44,549 nt of DNA, from the NCBI GenBank assembly GCA_040754095.1, contig JBFMFO010000021.1, forward strand, positions 1 to 44,549. Direction: 5' to 3'. Positions 1 through 8,438 of this stretch are shown in pieces (the first letter of the stretch is position 1; each line of letters begins with the position of its first letter). Origin of the DNA: QYQD01 sp040754095 (GTDB taxonomy: Bacteria > Desulfobacterota > QYQD01). Made by a program: the position numbers and the translations under genes. Under the pieces are notes generated by a model. The model saw only the letters and a list, made by a program, of their open reading frames with translations. It was not told the DNA's origin and ran no database searches.

Positions 1-17
1 CTTCACTCTTTTTCACG

Positions 18-88
18 GCTATGCTCCTCTTTTGATTTGCGTTAACCAACTTGCTATTGGCTCAAATCAAAATGAGTATAGCCTTTTT
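18..88 (+). terminator. Long imperfect hairpin followed by a T run
   Basis: GGCTATGCTCCTCTTTTGA followed by TTTGC on the left pairs imperfectly with CAAATCAAAATGAGTATAGCC on the right, around a loop of about 23 bases, and is followed by TTTTT. In the plus direction this could terminate a gene lying left of the window. On the minus strand no T run follows, so it is a poorer terminator for the cysK-cysS gene. It overlaps the interspersed element and may simply be that element's own structure. Confidence 0.4.
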
Positions 89-126
89 CATTTATCCGCA
101 AGGCTTACTGCAATATAGCAAGCTCT
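45..126 (-). repeat. Interspersed element at left window end
   Basis: Read on the minus strand, this stretch has three blocks that recur in the same order at the right end of the window (44472-44549). They are AGAGCTTGCTATATT (complement of 112-126), AAAAAGGCTATACTC (complement of 74-88), and ATAGCAAGTTGGT (complement of 45-57, one base different at the right end). The text between blocks differs, so the copies are diverged rather than identical. It lies just beyond the stop codon of the fused cysteine synthase/cysteinyl-tRNA synthetase gene. Confidence 0.7.
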
Positions 127-147
127 GTGGTGAATAACTCTTTCCCG

Positions 148-2499
148 CTACTTTTTACGCCAGATGGGGCCGCGCGGCGTGTCGATAACCATTATACCAT
201 GGGCGGAGAGTTGTTCGCGCATCTGATCGGCCAGGGCCCAATCCTTTCTCTCGCGGGCCTCTTCCCTCTTTTCAATCAGGGCCGCAATCTCCGGAGCGAG
301 CGCCTCTTCCTTGAAATCCATGACCCCGAGCACGGCATCCAGCTTTTTCAGAGCAGCCAGGGTGTAGGCGATCTGGTCGCGATCCAACTTACGGGCATCC
401 ATGATCGGGGTTATCTTTTTGATGAAGTTGAAAAGGGTGGCCAAAGCCCCGGCCACGTTCAGGTCGTCATCCATGGCCACGGTAAATTCCTGCTCCAGGG
501 TCGATACATACGTGGCCGCCTCCGGGTGCGGTTCTCCGGGGATAAGCACATTCAGGCGATGGACAAGATCATCCAGCCGCCAGAGTGAACTCTGCGCGGC
601 ATCGAGGCTCCGGTAGGAAAAACGCAGGGGTTTCCGATAGTGTGTAAAAAGGAGAAGAAAACGGACTTCACGGCCGGTATATCCCTTTTCCAGCAGGTCC
701 CGTAAGGTAATAAAATTACCGGCTGAACGGGACATCTTTTTGCCGTTTACCATGACCAGGGCGCTGTGCAGCCAGTATCTGGCCATGGCCTTGCCGGTAA
801 AGGCCTCGGCGATGGCGATCTCATTTTCATGATGCGGGAAAATCAGATCACTCCCGCTGGTATGGACATCAAAGGTCGGCCCGAGATACTTGAGGGACAT
901 GGCGGCGCATTCAATATGCCAGCCCGGCCGCAGATTTCCCCATTCAGTCTTGTAAAATATACCCTTTTTCAGTTCAGACAGGCTGGAACGTTTCAGGAGG
1001 GTAAAGTCCATGGGGTTATCTTTTTCATACTCATCGAGATCAACCGTAGTCCCGACCTTTATCTTATCCAGCTTTATACGCGACAAGCGTCCATAGTGCG
1101 GGAACTTGGAAAGGTCGTAATAAATAGAGTGGTGTTTTTCATAGGCATAGCCCTTTTCTAGAAGGGTCCTGGTCATGGCCAGCATGTCTTCCACGTGTTC
1201 GGTAGCGCGCGGATAGACCGTGGCCCGCAAGACGCCGAGCGTATCTATATCCTGCATGAACTCCCGGATATACCTTTCCGTAAACTCCTTCAGGGGCAGT
1301 CCGGCCTGCTCGGAACCCTGAATGGTCTTGTCGTCTATATCCGTGATGTTCATGATATGGGTAACCGCGTAGCCCTTGAACTCCAGGTAGCGTCTGATCA
1401 AATCCGTGGCTATAAAGCGCCGGCAATTCCCCAGGTGCGCAAGCTCATACGCAGTCGGGCCGCACGAATACATGCCTGTCTTACCCGGCATGATCGATTC
1501 AAAGACCTCTTTTTTCCGGGTCAGGGTATTATAGAACTTCAGTTGGGAGGCGGTCTCCTTAGAAAGCGATTTAACCTCTTCGGCAAAGAGATCGGTGCTC
1601 AGATACCGGTCACCGCCATCGGGAAAGATCGTGACCACAATCCCTTTTTCCATGCGCCGGGCGACTTCCAGGGCCGCGGCCATAGCCGCTCCGGAACTCA
1701 TCCCGACAAAAAAGCCCTCTTCCTTGGCCAGACGGCGGGCCATGGCAAAGGCCTCTTCGTCATGGATATTTATGATCTCATCCAGCCTGTTTTTATCGAA
1801 GATGCCTGGCTTATAGGATTCCTTCATGTTCTTCAGGCCCTGAATCCTGTGCTTTAAATAAGGCTCGACGCCTATAATTTTCACGGCCGGATTTTGCTCT
1901 TTGATATAACGGGAAACACCCATAGCTGTCCCGGTCGTCCCGAGACCCATGACAACGGCGCTGACCTGCCCCCCGGTCTGTTCCCAGATCTCCGGCCCGG
2001 TGCCTGTATAATGGGCCTTCCAGTTATTTTCATTATTAAACTGGTCGGTCATAAAATAGCGCTCCGGATATTCGCGGGCCAGGGCATAGGCCTCCTCAAT
2101 GGCCCCATCCGTGCCCAGGTTGGCCGGGGTGAGGATTATCTCCGTCCCAAAGGCCTCCAGTATCCTGCGTCTTTCTATGCTGGCGGATTCGGACATGACC
2201 AGCATACAACGGTAGCCCTTGACCGCGCTTACCAGGGCCAGGCCGATGCCGGTGTTGCCGCTCGTGGCCTCGAGCACGGTCATCCCCTTTTTCAGCCCCC
2301 CGGTCTCTTCCGCAGCCTCGATCATGGCCAGGGCCACACGGTCCTTAATCGACCCGCCCGGATTGAACATCTCCAGTTTGGCCAGAATGGTAACGTTCCG
2401 GTAAGGATTTATGCGTATGATGGGTGCAAGAGGGGTGCGCCCGATACGGTCAAGGATATTCCCGTATTTTTCGATCTCCAGCCTGTCAGATGGTTTCAT
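148..2499 (-). CDS. Fused cysteine synthase / cysteinyl-tRNA synthetase
   Basis: A 783-residue protein with two complete enzymes in one frame. Residues 1 to about 305 are a fold-type II PLP cysteine synthase (O-acetylserine plus sulfide gives cysteine): SIKDR with the PLP lysine K52, TSGNTG at 79-84, and GLGTTGT near 185-191. Residues from about 320 to 783 are a class Ia cysteinyl-tRNA synthetase: the HIGH-type motif is HLGN at 355-358, likely zinc ligands include C346, C530 and H555, and the KMSKS loop is KMSRS at 587-591. Both halves look catalytically intact. The start is supported by AAAGG eight bases upstream. The gene overlaps the end of the upstream unknown gene by 14 bases, so the two are probably co-translated. 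The linkage suggests cysteine made by the first half is used by the second; that is inference. Such fusions exist in some other bacteria. Confidence 0.95.
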   Translation of the reverse strand: MKPSDRLEIEKYGNILDRIGRTPLAPIIRINPYRNVTILAKLEMFNPGGSIKDRVALAMIEAAEETGGLKKGMTVLEATSGNTGIGLALVSAVKGYRCMLVMSESASIERRRILEAFGTEIILTPANLGTDGAIEEAYALAREYPERYFMTDQFNNENNWKAHYTGTGPEIWEQTGGQVSAVVMGLGTTGTAMGVSRYIKEQNPAVKIIGVEPYLKHRIQGLKNMKESYKPGIFDKNRLDEIINIHDEEAFAMARRLAKEEGFFVGMSSGAAMAAALEVARRMEKGIVVTIFPDGGDRYLSTDLFAEEVKSLSKETASQLKFYNTLTRKKEVFESIMPGKTGMYSCGPTAYELAHLGNCRRFIATDLIRRYLEFKGYAVTHIMNITDIDDKTIQGSEQAGLPLKEFTERYIREFMQDIDTLGVLRATVYPRATEHVEDMLAMTRTLLEKGYAYEKHHSIYYDLSKFPHYGRLSRIKLDKIKVGTTVDLDEYEKDNPMDFTLLKRSSLSELKKGIFYKTEWGNLRPGWHIECAAMSLKYLGPTFDVHTSGSDLIFPHHENEIAIAEAFTGKAMARYWLHSALVMVNGKKMSRSAGNFITLRDLLEKGYTGREVRFLLLFTHYRKPLRFSYRSLDAAQSSLWRLDDLVHRLNVLIPGEPHPEAATYVSTLEQEFTVAMDDDLNVAGALATLFNFIKKITPIMDARKLDRDQIAYTLAALKKLDAVLGVMDFKEEALAPEIAALIEKREEARERKDWALADQMREQLSAHGIMVIDTPRGPIWRKK

Positions 2500-3571
2500 G
2501 AGCGCTGCCTTTCGTCAGCAGGAAAATGAACCCGTTCCGTTCGTCAGAGACACCTTTTGAAAACAGACCTGCTGTGGGGGTACCGGGGAAGATATAAAGA
2601 GAAAGGTTATACGGGGGTAAGTTGCTCAGGCGGGAACTCTCTTCGCCCAGTGTCTGGAGCGCCCCTTTTAAACGGGCATCATCTTCGCCCAGGCGAATCT
2701 GCCTATGGCACGACAGGTCTTTAATATTCTCCCCTCCCCGGGAAGAAGTGGCAAGGCGTTTAACTGCCTGCCTTACATAAGCCTTAATCAAAGTTACAGC
2801 CTCTAACGCCCTGCCTTGCTCACGGACTTCTAAGGCCTCAGGAAAGTCCCGGCCGCTCAGATCAGGGAGTGGAATCGTCAAAATGAGTTCATTGGGCGGT
2901 AACAACTCCAGCGCCGCAGGCCTGTCTGTGAAGGGTATCCCGGCCCCGTGAAAGCCTTCCTCAAACAGGCGTGACCAGGCCTTAAGCCGGGTGGCAATGG
3001 AGATGGTATCCTCCCTATCGGGTATGGAGGCGGGGGCGGCCTGAGAAGGCCTTTCTTCATCTATCAAAAGCTCCGACCACAGCTTACTCTCCTGCATGCT
3101 GACCTTGAAGCCCAGGCGTGCCGTCTCGTCTTCCTGCCGGTCGTGTTCCTGCGCCAAGTGTAGGAATAACCGGATAGCGGAAAGTTCGTCAAAGGCCGGC
3201 GGTACAAGCTCTTCGCCCCTGAGTGCGGCCATTATCTCTCCATATCCCTCCATGCCGGTCCCTGACTCCTTGATATGCTTCAAATAGCCAAGCTGGCCGG
3301 ATCTGAAGACAAAATCGCCCCAGGACAGGATCTCCCGCACTCTTCGCTTCAGGGCCGGCAGTTCAGGGCCGGCCGGAAGAGGGGTTTCCAGACGAAGAAG
3401 GCCGGACCTTACCAACTCCGGATAAAGTGGCGATGGCTGCCATTCGGATGGCTGATAAAGGACCAGACTGTCAAAAAAGAAGAGGACGCTCTTAAGCAGT
3501 CCTTCCCGGATATACGTAAAGGGAAAATAGAGTGCGGGAAGAGGTTCTCCTTTAATTGTCTGCTTCTCCAT
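2486..3571 (-). CDS. Conserved-looking protein of unknown function
   Basis: A 361-residue soluble protein that I cannot assign to a characterised family. It has no signal peptide and no clear membrane segment. The N-terminal part has an aromatic-rich stretch (ALYFPFTYI near residue 14) and VLYQPS near residue 37. The middle is acidic and rich in charged helices, and the C-terminal third contains YNLSLYIFPG. I chose the ATG at 3571 because AGGTGG lies 11 bases upstream; a GTG fifteen bases earlier is also in frame. Its stop overlaps the start of the fused cysteine synthase/cysteinyl-tRNA synthetase by 14 bases, which argues for a shared transcript and perhaps a link to cysteine or sulfur metabolism, but nothing in the sequence proves this. 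Confidence 0.75.
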   Translation of the reverse strand: MEKQTIKGEPLPALYFPFTYIREGLLKSVLFFFDSLVLYQPSEWQPSPLYPELVRSGLLRLETPLPAGPELPALKRRVREILSWGDFVFRSGQLGYLKHIKESGTGMEGYGEIMAALRGEELVPPAFDELSAIRLFLHLAQEHDRQEDETARLGFKVSMQESKLWSELLIDEERPSQAAPASIPDREDTISIATRLKAWSRLFEEGFHGAGIPFTDRPAALELLPPNELILTIPLPDLSGRDFPEALEVREQGRALEAVTLIKAYVRQAVKRLATSSRGGENIKDLSCHRQIRLGEDDARLKGALQTLGEESSRLSNLPPYNLSLYIFPGTPTAGLFSKGVSDERNGFIFLLTKGSAHETI

Positions 3572-3632
3572 ACTTTTAGAAACCACCTGCTGTAAAAAAT
3601 TGTCTTATAGTTCTTAGCAAGAAAGATAACCA

Positions 3633-3662
3633 TTGACAAGATTCTTTTTCAACACCTATTAT
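3633..3662 (+). promoter_or_regulatory. Sigma-70-like promoter
   Basis: TTGACA (3633-3638), an 18-base spacer and TATTAT (3657-3662) form a good plus-strand sigma-70 match. The next convincing plus-strand gene is surE at 4151, so the transcript would have a leader of almost 500 bases containing repeats. On the opposite strand the same area could drive the unknown gene and the cysK-cysS fusion, but the match there (TTGTCA and TAAGAA) is weaker. Confidence 0.4.
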
Positions 3663-3769
3663 TTAGCCAAGTTCGAAGCTGAAAGCTCAAGCTTGATATT
3701 TAGTAACAATTTAGCGTATTGAAAATGCATGACAAAAAGTGCAAAGAAACATACCAAATCAGGAAATCA

Positions 3770-4025
3770 GGAAGGAGAGGGCTTGAAAGAATTCAGGAAG
3801 ACGTTTGAATCAGGAACTCAGGAAATCAGGAAAAAATGCTGTTCCATTCCTGATTTTTTGATTTCCAGATTCATTCATATAACTTGTTACCAGGAAAGTA
3901 TTTTTGAGAAATTGATTTTCAGCAGTTCGTCCTCTGGCTGCTCTGTTCTTTCATGAATTCGTGAGTCCCTGATTAAGGTGAGATTTTCGTATTTTCTTTT
4001 TATGAGTTCCTGAGTTCCAGATTAA
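3770..4025. repeat. CAGGAAATCAGG palindromic repeat cluster in a 580-base gap
   Basis: The gap 3572-4150 has no convincing gene. It holds tandem and inverted copies of a short unit: ATCAGGAAATCAGG near 3768, then CAGGAACTCAGGAAATCAGG at 3811-3830, facing TTCCTGATTTTTTGATTTCC at 3847-3866. A further partial copy, GAGTTCCTGAGTTCCAGATT, is at 4003-4022. The facing units can fold into a hairpin. The same unit pair recurs at 41886-41940, so it is an interspersed family. A 75-codon frame across it (3729-3956) follows the repeat and is probably not a gene. Confidence 0.7.
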
Positions 4026-4150
4026 TATCCTTTTCTAAGTGCAGGACGGTTTCAAATACATAAGGTGTTACGATATTTAGTCGTTTGGCATTAATTTGAA
4101 CTTTGGATTTTGGCCTTTGAAATTATACACATCTCCTGGAGGGTACAAAC

Positions 4151-4924
4151 TTGCATATTCTTTTGACCAATGATGACGGGATACACGCCAAGGGACTCCA
4201 CGCCCTTTATGACGTCCTGGCTCCGCACTACAGAGTCTCCGTGGTTGCCCCGGAAAGTGAGCAAAGCGCGGTCGGACACGCTATCACTCTCTTAAATCCC
4301 CTCCGCGTCCGTGAAGTGCGTCTTAATAAAAATTTCCTGGGCCTGGCCGTTTCCGGAACACCGGCCGATTGCGTAAAGATCGCCATCAATGAAATCCTGG
4401 ACACGCCTCCGGATATCGTGCTTTCCGGCATCAACCTGGGGGCCAACGTGGGGATAAATGTCCTTTATTCCGGCACGGTCTCTGCGGCCACCGAAGGGGC
4501 CATATTAGGCATCCCCTCTATAGCCGTATCTTTAAATACCTTTAAAGACCCTGACTTTTCCTTTGCCGCCCATTTTATCCGCAAGCTCATCAGGCGCGTA
4601 ACTGAACTGGAGCTGAACCCGGCCACCTTGCTTAACGTCAACATACCGGCCGTCCCGCCAGAGGATATCCGAGGCATCGCATTAACCCGTCAGGGAATTT
4701 CCCGCTTTGTGGAACGGTTTGACAAACGTATGGATCCCAGAGATAATGTTTATTACTGGCAGGCGGGAGAAACCCATTTCATCCGGGAGGGAAAAGACAT
4801 AGATACCTGGGCCCTCTCCCGCAACCTGATATCCATTACGCCCCTGCACTTCGACCTCACCAACCATGCTGAATTGAACCGCATGCGCCAGGCAAAGATT
4901 CTAAAGGATATATTGAAGTCCTGA
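4151..4924 (+). CDS. surE: 5'/3'-nucleotidase SurE
   Basis: A 257-residue protein, the usual length for SurE, a metal-dependent survival nucleotidase that removes phosphate from nucleoside monophosphates. The diagnostic NDDG is at residues 7-10, where D8 and D9 bind the metal, and SGINLGANVG lies near residues 93-102, with its asparagine as another metal ligand. SGTPADC near residues 69-75 is also typical. The start is TTG, chosen because GGAGGG lies seven bases upstream and the family motif begins at once. It is transcribed divergently from the cysK-cysS pair and stands alone before clpB. Confidence 0.93.
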   Translation: MHILLTNDDGIHAKGLHALYDVLAPHYRVSVVAPESEQSAVGHAITLLNPLRVREVRLNKNFLGLAVSGTPADCVKIAINEILDTPPDIVLSGINLGANVGINVLYSGTVSAATEGAILGIPSIAVSLNTFKDPDFSFAAHFIRKLIRRVTELELNPATLLNVNIPAVPPEDIRGIALTRQGISRFVERFDKRMDPRDNVYYWQAGETHFIREGKDIDTWALSRNLISITPLHFDLTNHAELNRMRQAKILKDILKS

Positions 4925-4983
4925 CCGTGGCTTGACAGGTCTTGTCAGGATGCTTAACTTGGTGGCAGAGGAATTTCCCTTTT

Positions 4984-5163
4984 TGGACGCAGATAAATGC
5001 AGATTGTCAAGATTTCAAATATGAGCCTCTTGTAAAATTCTTATGATTCGGATTGCCGTCATTCCGGCGAACCCCGGATCGGGGTCTGGGACAGGCGGAC
5101 AACTTTTATAAGAACCCCATATAAAAACATTTTTCTGCGGATATCGGCGAAAATCTGCGTCCT
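4984..5163. repeat. Inverted repeat between surE and clpB
   Basis: The 256-base gap contains GGACGCAGATAAATGCAGATT starting at 4985, facing AATCTGCGTCC ending near 5162, so the gap is bounded by an inverted repeat. Inside lies a small hairpin, ACCCCG-GAT-CGGGGT (5071-5085), set in GTCATTCCGGCGAACC, which looks like a separate dispersed repeat unit. No gene is seen. Confidence 0.55.
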
Positions 5164-5180
5164 AATTTAGTGGAGGAATT

Positions 5181-7775
5181 ATGCGATTTGACAAATTAAC
5201 CATAAAATCCCAGGAAGCCATACAAAGCGCCCAGCAACTTGCGGAAAGCAAGGGGCATCAGCAGATAGAGCCGGAGCATCTGATGGCCGTGCTTCTGGAA
5301 CAACCGGAAGGTCTTATCCCCGCTATCCTGAAAAAAACGGGTGTCGATCCGAAAGCGGTTATGGCCGAAGTGGAGCAACGGTTGGAAAGTCTATCCAGGG
5401 TTTCCGGCGCAGGCTTTCAGGGGGCCTATATCTCGCCCCTCTTAAAAATTATGCTGGACCGCTCCTTTAAGATAGCCGAGGAGATGCGGGACGACTACGT
5501 CAGTCAGGAACATCTCCTCATGGCCATGCTGGAGACAAAAGGCTCAGCAATAGCGGATATCCTCCAGCAAAAAGGCATCAGCCGCGAAACAATAATGCAG
5601 GCCCTTCTCAGTATCCGGGGCAGTCAGAGGGTGACCGATCCGAATCCGGAGGAAAAATATCAGGCCCTGGAACGCTACGGCCGGGACCTTACGGCTCTGG
5701 CCCGATCCGGCAAGCTTGACCCGGTCATAGGCCGCGACGAAGAAATCCGCCGCGTTATCCAGGTGCTTTCCAGACGGACTAAAAACAACCCGGTCCTTAT
5801 CGGTGAACCCGGGGTCGGCAAGACCGCTATTGTAGAAGGCCTGGCCCAGCGCATTGTCGGCGGGGATATACCGGAGACCCTGAAAGACAAACAGGTGACG
5901 GCCCTGGACATGGGCGCCCTGGTCGCCGGCGCCAAATACCGGGGTGAGTTTGAAGATCGTTTGAAGGCCGTATTAAAAGAGATTCAGGAGAAACACGGCC
6001 AGATAATCCTGTTTATCGACGAGATGCATACCCTGGTCGGCGCCGGGGCGGCCGAGGGGGCCATTGACGCCTCAAACATGCTCAAACCGGCCCTAGCTCG
6101 GGGCGAACTGCATTGCATCGGGGCTACCACGCTCGATGAATACAGAAAACATATCGAAAAGGATGCGGCCCTGGAACGCAGGTTCCAGCCGGTCCTGGTC
6201 ACCGAACCGAACGAAGAAGACACCATATCCATCCTGCGCGGGCTTAAGGAAAAATATGAGGTTCATCATGGCGTACGCATCAAGGATTCGGCCATAGTAG
6301 CAGCCGCTACCTTATCAAACCGGTATATAACCGACCGCTTTTTACCGGACAAGGCCATCGATCTCATCGATGAGGCGGCCTCTAAACTGCGCATCGAGAT
6401 AGACAGCCTGCCCGGTGAAATTGATGAGGTGGAAAGAAAGGCCGTACAGCTTGAGATCGAGCGTGAGGCCCTGCGCAAGGAGACAGATGCGGCCTCCGGA
6501 GAGAGATTGGAGAAGATCGGGAAGGAACTGGCTGAACTGCGGGAAAAAAGCAATGCCATGAAGGCCCACTGGCAGAGGGAAAAGGAGGCTATCCAGAATA
6601 TACGTTCTATTAAGGAAAAGATCGAAGAGGCCAAAAATAAAGAGGCCCAGGCCGAAAGAAACGGCGACTTGGCAAAGGCCGCAGAGATTCGCTACGGCCT
6701 GCTTCCGGATCTGGAGAAACAACTTGAGGCGAATAAAAAGGAACTGGAAGGATTGCAGGCCGATCAGAAGATGCTTAAAGAAGAAGTGGATGAAGAAGAC
6801 ATAGCCGAGGTGGTCTCCCGCTGGACCGGGATACCGGTCTCACGTATGATGGAAAGCGAGAAGCAGAAGCTTATTCACATGGAAGACCGCCTGCGGCGGC
6901 GCGTAATCGGCCAGGAAGACGCCGTACGCGCCGTAGCCAATGCCGTGCGCCGGGCCCGTTCCGGGCTTCAAGACCCCAACCGCCCCATCGGCTCTTTCAT
7001 TTTTATGGGACCGACGGGTGTAGGCAAGACCGAGCTGGCCAAGGCCCTGGCCGAGTTCATGTTTGACGACGAACAGGCCATGGTGCGCCTGGATATGTCC
7101 GAATTTATGGAGAAACACTCCGTGGCCAGACTTATCGGCGCCCCTCCGGGGTACGTCGGCTATGAAGAAGGAGGTTATCTCACGGAAGCGGTACGCCGCC
7201 GGCCCTACACCGTACTGCTCTTCGACGAGATAGAGAAGGCCCATCCCGATGTCTTTAATTCACTCCTGCAGATACTGGATGACGGCCGCATGACCGACGG
7301 TCAGGGACGAACCGTGGACTTCAAGAACACCATTATTATTATGACCTCTAATATAGGCAGCCAGTATATACAGGACCTGGGCGAAAAAGACCGGGAGGAG
7401 ATGGTGCGAAGGGTCATGGATGCCCTGCATACGCAGTTCAGGCCGGAGTTTCTAAACCGGATCGACGAGATAATTATTTTCCACGGCCTGGAGATGGAAC
7501 AATTGAAAAAAATCATCGACATCCAGGTAGAGCTATTGAAGAAGCGTCTCGCCGACCGGCACCTCAAGATCAAGCTGACCGATGGAGTCAGGGAATTCCT
7601 GGCCAGGGTCGGCTTCGATCCGGTCTTTGGGGCCAGGCCCCTCAAGAGGGCTATCCAGAAATATATACAGGACGGCCTTGCCTTGAAATTGCTGGAAGGG
7701 ACGTTTCAGGAAGGAGATTCGATACTGATAGACACGGACGATAAGGGAGAAGTCGTCTTTAAAAAAGCAACGTAA
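5181..7775 (+). CDS. clpB: ATP-dependent disaggregase ClpB
   Basis: An 864-residue Hsp100 chaperone that threads aggregated proteins through a hexameric ring together with DnaK. Two Clp N-repeats occupy residues 1-145. AAA domain 1 has Walker A GEPGVGKT at 208-215 and Walker B LFIDEMH. A long charged coiled coil at about 400-530 is the middle domain that distinguishes ClpB from ClpA and ClpC. AAA domain 2 has GPTGVGKT at about 610-617 and LLFDEIEKAH. Length is standard. GGAGG lies four bases before the ATG. It heads a block with a small heat-shock protein and the HslVU protease, so it is probably stress-induced, although I found no convincing sigma-32 promoter. Confidence 0.97.
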   Translation: MRFDKLTIKSQEAIQSAQQLAESKGHQQIEPEHLMAVLLEQPEGLIPAILKKTGVDPKAVMAEVEQRLESLSRVSGAGFQGAYISPLLKIMLDRSFKIAEEMRDDYVSQEHLLMAMLETKGSAIADILQQKGISRETIMQALLSIRGSQRVTDPNPEEKYQALERYGRDLTALARSGKLDPVIGRDEEIRRVIQVLSRRTKNNPVLIGEPGVGKTAIVEGLAQRIVGGDIPETLKDKQVTALDMGALVAGAKYRGEFEDRLKAVLKEIQEKHGQIILFIDEMHTLVGAGAAEGAIDASNMLKPALARGELHCIGATTLDEYRKHIEKDAALERRFQPVLVTEPNEEDTISILRGLKEKYEVHHGVRIKDSAIVAAATLSNRYITDRFLPDKAIDLIDEAASKLRIEIDSLPGEIDEVERKAVQLEIEREALRKETDAASGERLEKIGKELAELREKSNAMKAHWQREKEAIQNIRSIKEKIEEAKNKEAQAERNGDLAKAAEIRYGLLPDLEKQLEANKKELEGLQADQKMLKEEVDEEDIAEVVSRWTGIPVSRMMESEKQKLIHMEDRLRRRVIGQEDAVRAVANAVRRARSGLQDPNRPIGSFIFMGPTGVGKTELAKALAEFMFDDEQAMVRLDMSEFMEKHSVARLIGAPPGYVGYEEGGYLTEAVRRRPYTVLLFDEIEKAHPDVFNSLLQILDDGRMTDGQGRTVDFKNTIIIMTSNIGSQYIQDLGEKDREEMVRRVMDALHTQFRPEFLNRIDEIIIFHGLEMEQLKKIIDIQVELLKKRLADRHLKIKLTDGVREFLARVGFDPVFGARPLKRAIQKYIQDGLALKLLEGTFQEGDSILIDTDDKGEVVFKKAT

Positions 7776-7780
7776 TATGC

Positions 7781-7816
7781 AGAATAAAGGAGACAGAATA
7801 CAGAAGTCAGAATAAA
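7781..7816. repeat. CAGAATACAGAAGTCAGAAT repeat copy
   Basis: The short gap between clpB and the small heat-shock gene contains GACAGAATACAGAAGTCAG. Its complement closely matches CTGACTTCTGAATTCTGTAT at 24937-24956, in front of the transaldolase. Two copies of one short dispersed family in opposite orientation. Confidence 0.55.
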
Positions 7817-7840
7817 ACATATTTCAAGGAGGACTTGCTT

Positions 7841-8287
7841 ATGCCGATTGTCAAATGGGAACCTTTCAGGGATTTATTGTCGTTACAGGAGAGGATGAAT
7901 CGACTTTTCGAGGAAAGCCTGGGCCGCACAGGAAAAAGGGAGGAATTAATCCAGGGCAGTTGGGCGCCCCCGGTGGATATTTATGAGACAGCAGAGGCGA
8001 TAGTCATACAGGCCGACCTGCCTGGCTTGAATCAGGAAGACATCCGGGTGGAGATGAAGGATAACACCCTTGTCCTGAGCGGGGAACGGAAATTTCAGAA
8101 AGATGTTAAACAGGAAAACTACCACCGTATCGAGCGTTCTTACGGGGTATTTAACCGTTCCTTTGCCCTTCCCGCCAGTCTGGAGGCGGATAAGATCAAG
8201 GCCAAATTCTCAAACGGGATACTGGAAATCATCGTCCCTAAACAGGAAGAGGCCAAGCCTAAACAAATAAAAGTGAATATAGAGTAA
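7841..8287 (+). CDS. Hsp20/alpha-crystallin small heat-shock protein
   Basis: A 148-residue holdase chaperone that binds unfolding proteins without ATP. The N-terminal region carries WEPFRDL and ERMNRLFEE, common at the start of this family. The alpha-crystallin domain spans about residues 45-135, with ADLPGL and the FNRSFALP region, and the C-terminal part has the I-x-I/V-type motif EIIVPKQ. I use the ATG at 7841 because AAGGAGGA ends seven bases before it; an upstream TTG at 7835 is too close to that site. It lies 65 bases after clpB, fitting joint work on aggregates. Confidence 0.93.
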   Translation: MPIVKWEPFRDLLSLQERMNRLFEESLGRTGKREELIQGSWAPPVDIYETAEAIVIQADLPGLNQEDIRVEMKDNTLVLSGERKFQKDVKQENYHRIERSYGVFNRSFALPASLEADKIKAKFSNGILEIIVPKQEEAKPKQIKVNIE

Positions 8288-8295
8288 CCGCTATC

Positions 8296-8329
8296 GGGCG
8301 TGCCGCAAGGCACGCCCGGCATCCTTTTT
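8296..8329 (+). terminator. Rho-independent terminator after the small heat-shock gene
   Basis: A perfect 9-base-pair stem, GGGCGTGCC and GGCACGCCC, with loop GCAA (8296-8317), is followed a few bases later by a T run (8324-8328). It ends eight bases past the stop and closes the clpB/hsp20 unit. Confidence 0.75.
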
Positions 8330-8438
8330 CATGCCCTGCCCGCCTTATTATACTCTCACCCCTGCCGTTTTTTATTTGAAAATTACAACGGATATGTTAG
8401 TAATAATATCTTATTTTTCTTAACTTTCAGGGCTGGTT

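Noticed and set aside
1195..1857. Long plus-strand frames at 127-2529
   Set aside because: They are antisense shadows of the fused cysteine synthase/cysteinyl-tRNA synthetase gene.
3729..3956. A 75-codon frame upstream of surE
   Set aside because: Its residues follow the CAGGAAATCAGG repeats, with no ribosome site and a low-complexity serine run at the end.
5098..5122. Possible sigma-32 promoter before clpB (CCCCATAT at 5115)
   Set aside because: The -10-like box is good, but no acceptable CTTGAA-type -35 hexamer lies 13-17 bases upstream.
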